From WHSW01 sp963777775 (lineage in GTDB: Bacteria; Actinomycetota; Thermoleophilia; Solirubrobacterales; 70-9), in the NCBI GenBank assembly GCA_963777775.1, contig CAVZRL010000009.1, forward strand, positions 682,001-746,000: 64,000 nucleotides of DNA. Reading direction: 5' to 3'. Below are positions 59,565-64,000 of the stretch, piece by piece; positions within the stretch are counted from its first letter, which is position 1, and each line of letters starts with the position of its first letter. Under the pieces are notes generated by a model that did not search any database, was not told the origin of the DNA, and worked only from the letters and a program-made list of their open reading frames with translations. A program made the translations under genes and the position numbers.

Positions 59565-61769
59565 ATGAGCCGGCTCACCGCCTGCCTGATCGGGGTCGCG
59601 TGCCTGATCGCCCCGGCGCCGGCGCCGGCAGCCGACGGCTCGCTGTACTCCGGGCCCGAGCCCCGACCCGGGCCGCAGGTCCTCTATCAGAAGCCGACCA
59701 CGGCACCCCAGCTGCGCAACCACGGCCCCTGGGAGGCCAAGCCGCTGCTGGTCTCCGGCGCCTCCGCGTACCGCCGGGGCGAGTTTCTCTACCAGGACTT
59801 CATCTACGACGACAGCGGCGCCGCCGGCGAGCGCGACCCCGGCGACCCGCGCGCGGCGAACTTCTTCTCCCGCCCGAGCGGCACGTACACCTATCCAACC
59901 GATCCCGCATACGCCGAGAACGCCGCCGACCTGGTCGAGCTCCGGGTCAAGCCGCTCCGGGATTCGACCGCCTTCAGGATCACGCTCAACTCGCTGCTCG
60001 ACCCGGCGCTGGTCGCAGCGACGATCGCGATCGGGGACTCGGGCGCGGCGCGACCGCTGCCCCACGGGGCGGGCGCGAGCGCTCCCGCCGAGTACTTCCT
60101 CACCGTCCACGGAGACGAGGCGGAGATGGTCCCGGCCGCCGGCGGAGCGGCGATCGAGCCCGCGCCCCGGGTCCGCGTCTCGACCCGGCGCAATCAGATC
60201 GACGTCCGGGTCGCCACCCGGGCCTGGGACCCGGGCCGCAGCCGGGTGCGGCTCGCGGCCGGGGTCGGACTCTGGGATCCCGCGGCCGGTACGTACCTGA
60301 CGCCCGGCGCGGCTGCCGACGGGGACACTCCCGGCGGCGCGGGCGGGCTCGACGAGCCGACGGCGCTCTTCAACGCCGCCTTCCGCTTCGCCGAGCCGTT
60401 CCCGCGCGAGGCCGATACCGCCGCCGGGGGCCCGGGGTGGTGGCGCGACGCGGCCCAAGCCGCGGCGCTGGCGGACGGGGAGCTGAGCCCGTTTCACGCG
60501 GTCGTCGACTTCGCCAAGCTGCGGCGCGGGCGCACCGATCTGATGCGCGGCGAGCCCGCCGGCGTGCCCGCCGCCGGCCCGACTAACCGCATCCTCTCGA
60601 GCCGCTTCAGTATCGGCGAGGGCGCGAACTGGGACCTCGACTGCAACACCACCGGCGACTGTGGGGGGCAGATGACCGGCCGGCTGCAGCCATATTCCCT
60701 CTACGTCCCGGAGGGCCCGGCGCCCAAGCGCGGCTACGGGCTGACCCTGCTGCTGCACTCGTTGCGGGCGAACTTCAACCAGTTCTCGAACTCGAACAAC
60801 CAGTCGCAACTCGGCGGGCGCGGGCGAGGCTCGATCGTGATCACGCCGGCCGGCCGCGGTCCGGACGGCTGGTACTACGGCACCGCCGGCGCCGACGTGT
60901 TCGAGGTCTGGGCCGACGTCGCCCGGCGCTTCGACCTCGACCCCGCCTGGACCGCGATCTCCGGCTACTCGATGGGCGGCTACGGGACCTACAAGCTCGC
61001 GGCTCAGTTCCCGGACCTGTTCGCGCGCGCGAACCCCGTCGTCGGCCCGCCCGGTGTGGGGATCTGGGCGCCTCCGGTGCTCGGTCCGCTGGCGGGCTCG
61101 AACACGAACGCGATGCTGGCCTCGCTCCGTCACGTCCCGTTCCTGATCTGGGTCGGCGCCGACGACACCAGCGTGCCGATCTCGGGCACCAGCGCGCAGG
61201 CCGACGGCTTCGACTCGCTCGGCTACCGGTACGTCTTCGACGTCTTCGATCCGGCGGGCCACCTATCGCTCGCGGTCCACGACCAGTACGCCCCTGCGGC
61301 CGAGTTCCTGGGCACCGCCCGTGTGCGGCGCAACCCAGCCCATGTCAGCTACGTGGTCAACCCGACGATGGACTTCCCCGAACGCGCGACGGTAGCCGAC
61401 CACGCCTACTGGCTTTCGGGGCTGCGCCTGCGCGACGATTCCGGCACAACGCCGCAAGGCGAGGTCGACGCGTTCTCCGCCGGCTTCGGTGAGGGCGACC
61501 CCGAGCCCGCGCCGACCGTGCAGAGCGCCGGGACGCTCGGTCCGGGCGCCCAGGGCGAGATCCCGTTCCGCCGCCGTTCGAAGGACTGGGGCCCCGCGGC
61601 GGCCGCCGCCAGGCGCGACGCGCTGACCCTGGTCGCGCGCAACCTCGCCCGGGTTCGGGTCCACGTCGAGCGCGCCAGGCTCTCCTGCGATCCGCGGCTC
61701 GAGGTCGACACAGACGGCCCGCTGACCGTAAAGCTGGTTGGCTGTCACCGGAGGTTGAGCTTCGGCTAG
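59565..61769 (+). CDS. Secreted alpha/beta-hydrolase (PHB depolymerase/esterase-like) with an N-terminal beta domain
   Basis: 734 residues. Signal peptide with an APA-A cut near residue 22. Residues 40-340 form an extracellular beta-rich region with no named domain; 340-600 is an alpha/beta-hydrolase with nucleophile Ser469 in GYSMGGYGT, acid Asp533/534 in VGADDTSVP and His566 in DPAGHLSL, a full triad. The last 100 residues are basic and Cys-containing. Probably cleaves an ester or peptide outside the cell; substrate unknown. The start ATG is 26 bases after the DUF151 stop. Confidence 0.85.
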   Translation: MSRLTACLIGVACLIAPAPAPAADGSLYSGPEPRPGPQVLYQKPTTAPQLRNHGPWEAKPLLVSGASAYRRGEFLYQDFIYDDSGAAGERDPGDPRAANFFSRPSGTYTYPTDPAYAENAADLVELRVKPLRDSTAFRITLNSLLDPALVAATIAIGDSGAARPLPHGAGASAPAEYFLTVHGDEAEMVPAAGGAAIEPAPRVRVSTRRNQIDVRVATRAWDPGRSRVRLAAGVGLWDPAAGTYLTPGAAADGDTPGGAGGLDEPTALFNAAFRFAEPFPREADTAAGGPGWWRDAAQAAALADGELSPFHAVVDFAKLRRGRTDLMRGEPAGVPAAGPTNRILSSRFSIGEGANWDLDCNTTGDCGGQMTGRLQPYSLYVPEGPAPKRGYGLTLLLHSLRANFNQFSNSNNQSQLGGRGRGSIVITPAGRGPDGWYYGTAGADVFEVWADVARRFDLDPAWTAISGYSMGGYGTYKLAAQFPDLFARANPVVGPPGVGIWAPPVLGPLAGSNTNAMLASLRHVPFLIWVGADDTSVPISGTSAQADGFDSLGYRYVFDVFDPAGHLSLAVHDQYAPAAEFLGTARVRRNPAHVSYVVNPTMDFPERATVADHAYWLSGLRLRDDSGTTPQGEVDAFSAGFGEGDPEPAPTVQSAGTLGPGAQGEIPFRRRSKDWGPAAAAARRDALTLVARNLARVRVHVERARLSCDPRLEVDTDGPLTVKLVGCHRRLSFG

Positions 61770-61861
61770 GCCACCTCGCACTCCCCCGACCCCCTCGAGC
61801 GGCGGCTCGGAGGCCGGGCGCAGGGGGAGTCGAGCAACCTGGTCGCCGGGGAGCGATCATC

Positions 61862-61867
61862 TAGCCT
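61862..61867 (+). promoter_or_regulatory. Predicted -10 box of the 143-aa gene
   Basis: TAGCCT, ten bases before the ATG at 61878. Confidence 0.3.
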
Positions 61868-61877
61868 GCGGGCGCGG

Positions 61878-62309
61878 ATGGACCTCTTCCTCGCAGGTTG
61901 CCAGGGCGCCGGGCTCGCCCTCGCGGCGGGCGCCTTCGCCGGTGCCTCCGGCCTCCGGGGCACGCTCGGGACCGTGCTGGTGCTCGCCGCCGCGGTCGGC
62001 GGAGCGGCCCTGTTCGGAATCTCGCTGGCGGCCGAGGACCACCCGGCCTGGCCCGGATGGCCGGTCGGTGCCGCGCTCGCCGCCTTTGCGTTCGTCGTCA
62101 CCCGCGATCTCGCCGCGGGCGCGGCCCGGCGCGCCGACGGGGCGGGCTTCACCGGCGCCCTGATCGCGCTCGCCGCCCTCGTCCTCGCCGCCCTCTCGGT
62201 GCTCCTGCCGCCGGTCGCGTTGCTCGCGTTCGCCGCACTCGTCTGGCTCCATCTCGGCCGCCGCCGCCGGGCGGGACAGAAGTACGAGGGCCTCAGGACG
62301 CTGCGGTGA
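61878..62309 (+). CDS. Multi-pass membrane protein of unknown function
   Basis: 143 residues with four or five hydrophobic segments rich in Ala and Leu and a basic C-terminus (HLGRRRRAGQKYEGLRTLR). It resembles DUF4126-type proteins in size and layout, but I cannot assign a family. The stop overlaps the next gene's GTG (GTGA), so it probably works with the phosphodiesterase-like protein. Confidence 0.65.
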   Translation: MDLFLAGCQGAGLALAAGAFAGASGLRGTLGTVLVLAAAVGGAALFGISLAAEDHPAWPGWPVGAALAAFAFVVTRDLAAGAARRADGAGFTGALIALAALVLAALSVLLPPVALLAFAALVWLHLGRRRRAGQKYEGLRTLR

Positions 62310-63826
62310 GCCGCCGCAAGCTGGTCCTCTGCGTGGTCGATTCGCTGCGCACCGACATGCTGCTCGAGGCGATCGAGACCGGCGTCGCGCCGACCTTCGC
62401 CGTTCTGCGCGAGCGCGGAACCCTGATCGAGGACTGCGTCTCCTCGTTTCCCTCCGTGACCCCCGTCTGCAACTCCGAGATCGTCACCGGTGAGCGCCCC
62501 GACCGCCACCGAATCAGCGGCAGCAACTGGTTCAACCGCGCCGAGGGCCGCTACGTCGAGTACGGGAGCTCGTTCGAGGCGACACGTGCGTTCGGGCTCT
62601 TCCGAACCCTCTACGACATCGTCTACAACATGAACATGTCCCACCTCTCGGACGAGGTGGAGACGGTGTTCGAGCGGCTCGCCGATCACGGCCTGCGCAG
62701 TGCCTGCACGCCCTTCCTGATCTACCGGGGTCGGACCCGCCACGAGCTCGGGCTCGAGGGACTGCTGCGCCGGGTCGCCCTCGCCGCGAGCTTCCGCCAC
62801 GCGACCTGGGGGCCCGACGAGCTCTTCTACGGCGAGCTGTACTCGAGCCGCGCGGTCGAGTGCACGCCGACGCTCGCCCGGCCCGGCACTCGCGACGAGT
62901 ACTCGGCCTGCGTCGGTCGGCGCCTGGTCAGCGACGACCTCTACGACTTCCTGCTCTTCTCGCTGCCCGACAACGACCACCACTCCCACCGGTTCGGGCC
63001 TCACGCCCAGGTCGAGTCGATCGCCCGCGCGGACACCGCCTTTGCCGAGCTCGCCGACGCGGCCGGCGGTCTCGACGCGTTGCTGGCCGCGAACGCGGTG
63101 ATCCTGCTCTCCGACCACGCCCAGACCGCGGTCGAGCACCCGCTGCCGCTGGCCGAGGCGCTGGGCGCGCGATGGCCGGTGCTCGAGCCCAACGTCGACC
63201 CGGGACACGCCGAGCTCGCGGTCAGCCCGATCGCTCGCGCCGGCGCCGTCTACGTGCTGGCCGAAGGCCGCCGCGGGTCGCGCACCCACGCCGACGTGCG
63301 GCGCAGGCTCGGTGACCTCGAAGGGGTGGATCTGTTTGCCTGGATCTCGCCCGGCGACTCCGTTGAGGAGGCCGTCGTCGAGCGCGCCGGTGCCGAGCTT
63401 CGCTTCCGGCCCGGGTCGGCTGTCGTCGATCGCCGCGGATGCGGCTGGGACGTCGACGGCGATCCGGCGGCGCTCGACGCCCGCCTCGACGACGGACGCT
63501 TCGAGTCGGAGCGCTATCCCGATGCTCTGAGCAGGCTGTGGTCGGCGCTGCACGCGCCCTACGCAGGTGAGATTCTGATCTCGGCCTCGCCCGGCTACGA
63601 GCTGGTCGACTGGGGCGGGGTCACGCATTGCCCGGGCGGCAGCCACGGATCGCTGGACGCAGACGACTCGCTCGGGCCGCTGTTGCTCTGCGGCCTCGAG
63701 CCCGGCGCTGAGCACGTTCACGAGCAGTGGGCGCTCAGCGACGTCGCTGAACTCGTCCTCGGCCATTTCGGAATCGCCCCCGGGGACGGACGACCGGCAA
63801 CACGATCCGCGGCGGCGTTGAGCTAG
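62306..63826 (+). CDS. Alkaline phosphatase / nucleotide pyrophosphatase superfamily protein
   Basis: 506 residues from GTG 62306. Metal sites: VVDSLRTDML (Asp12), nucleophile Thr52 in PSVTPVCNSEIVTG, FSLPDNDHHSHRFGP, LLSDHAQT and CPGGSHGS with the last His. The fold is that of type I phosphodiesterases/NPPs and phosphonate or lipid-headgroup enzymes. No signal peptide, so it is probably cytoplasmic or membrane-associated via its coupled neighbour. Substrate unknown; a polyprenol or lipid phosphate is a guess from the GtrA-like gene next door. Confidence 0.85.
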   Translation: MSRRKLVLCVVDSLRTDMLLEAIETGVAPTFAVLRERGTLIEDCVSSFPSVTPVCNSEIVTGERPDRHRISGSNWFNRAEGRYVEYGSSFEATRAFGLFRTLYDIVYNMNMSHLSDEVETVFERLADHGLRSACTPFLIYRGRTRHELGLEGLLRRVALAASFRHATWGPDELFYGELYSSRAVECTPTLARPGTRDEYSACVGRRLVSDDLYDFLLFSLPDNDHHSHRFGPHAQVESIARADTAFAELADAAGGLDALLAANAVILLSDHAQTAVEHPLPLAEALGARWPVLEPNVDPGHAELAVSPIARAGAVYVLAEGRRGSRTHADVRRRLGDLEGVDLFAWISPGDSVEEAVVERAGAELRFRPGSAVVDRRGCGWDVDGDPAALDARLDDGRFESERYPDALSRLWSALHAPYAGEILISASPGYELVDWGGVTHCPGGSHGSLDADDSLGPLLLCGLEPGAEHVHEQWALSDVAELVLGHFGIAPGDGRPATRSAAALS

Positions 63827-63827
63827 C

Positions 63828-64000
63828 GTGGGCGCGTCGGAGAGCTTGCGCCGGGTCCATCTCGGCTCCCGGCGGCCGGCCAACTGGATCCAGCTGCTCA
63901 AGTTCGCGCTCGTTGGCGCGTCGGGCTATGCCGTCAACCTCGCGGTCTTCGCGCTCCTGATCGAGACGGGCGACACCGGTCACATCGCCGCGGCCGTCGG
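63828..64000 (+). CDS. GtrA-like membrane protein, N-terminal part
   Basis: Partial; 57 codons from GTG 63828 to the window edge. LLKFALVGASGYAVNLAVFALLI is the typical first GtrA helix, preceded by a basic stretch (SRRPANWIQ). GtrA-family proteins help move or attach polyprenol-linked sugars. Starts one base after the upstream stop. Confidence 0.7.
   Translation, partial: MGASESLRRVHLGSRRPANWIQLLKFALVGASGYAVNLAVFALLIETGDTGHIAAAV

Noticed and set aside
59481..61262. 593-codon minus-strand frame
   Set aside because: Shadow of the secreted hydrolase, which has a signal peptide and a full catalytic triad.
61766..63901. 711-codon open frame on the minus strand
   Set aside because: Antisense shadow of the intact phosphodiesterase-like gene and its neighbour; composition is Arg/Gly/Asp-rich without domains.
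1..64000. CRISPR arrays, insertion sequences, prophage or integrase genes
   Set aside because: No spaced direct repeats, transposase or integrase genes were found; the HNH gene is of a housekeeping-like family and has no mobile context.

Overview
The window is high-GC DNA with strong G/C preference at third codon positions, frequent GTG/TTG starts, many overlapping stop/start codons and several apparently leaderless promoters. It contains the origin-proximal block of an actinobacterial chromosome (gyrA-gyrB-DUF721-recF-dnaN-dnaA | rpmH-rnpA-yidD-yidC-jag-rsmG-parA-parB) and an actinobacterial Ser/Thr kinase-FHA-PBP-RodA cluster. Gene content and style suggest a deep-branching actinobacterium, perhaps Thermoleophilia/Solirubrobacterales. 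That placement is inference; no rRNA gene is present to confirm it.

Layout. 1-4100 (minus): MoxR ATPase, DUF58 protein and a membrane transglutaminase, probably one operon. 4101-4559 has no gene but carries a candidate free-standing structured small RNA (4353-4481) with its own promoter. 4560-9929: CDP-alcohol phosphatidyltransferase, SDR, metF, alpha/beta hydrolase, MFS exporter, DUF3105 protein. 10030-11245: secreted PGRP-type amidase with a 1-nt frameshift near its end. 11230-23392: surface-polysaccharide region with acetyltransferases, a small sugar-phosphate transferase, three glycosyltransferases, a flippase, a Wzy-like polymerase, two LytR_C membrane proteins and a nucleotide-sugar dehydratase. 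23450-28982: DedA, UppP, purM, small dimeric-barrel and YCII proteins, a DJ-1/PfpI protein and a receptor-like kinase. 28979-38826 (minus): ddl, PASTA kinase, PbpA, RodA, PstP, FhaB, FhaA and a further kinase whose 5' end carries a frameshift. 38978-43893: a membrane protein, pheA, an HNH nuclease, an SDR, a non-coding stretch with a 14-codon ORF behind an extremely strong Shine-Dalgarno sequence, and a UPF0104 protein. 43890-57746: replication and partition block. 57763-64000: pdxH, tRNA-Ile(GAT), SRPBCC protein, DUF151 nuclease, secreted hydrolase, a membrane protein, a phosphodiesterase-like protein and the start of a GtrA-like gene.

How the genes fit together. UppP recycles undecaprenyl phosphate for the polysaccharide genes and for peptidoglycan. 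Ddl, PbpA and RodA build peptidoglycan under the control of the kinase, phosphatase and FHA proteins. DnaA, DnaN, RecF, gyrase and ParAB start, carry out and segregate replication. The most interesting unexplained signals are the small RNA at 4353-4481, the 14-codon ORF with a near-perfect anti-16S leader at 42674-42738, a heptanucleotide tandem repeat found inside two unrelated genes (the polymerase and PstP), two genes that appear to start with CTG, and two single-base frameshifts.
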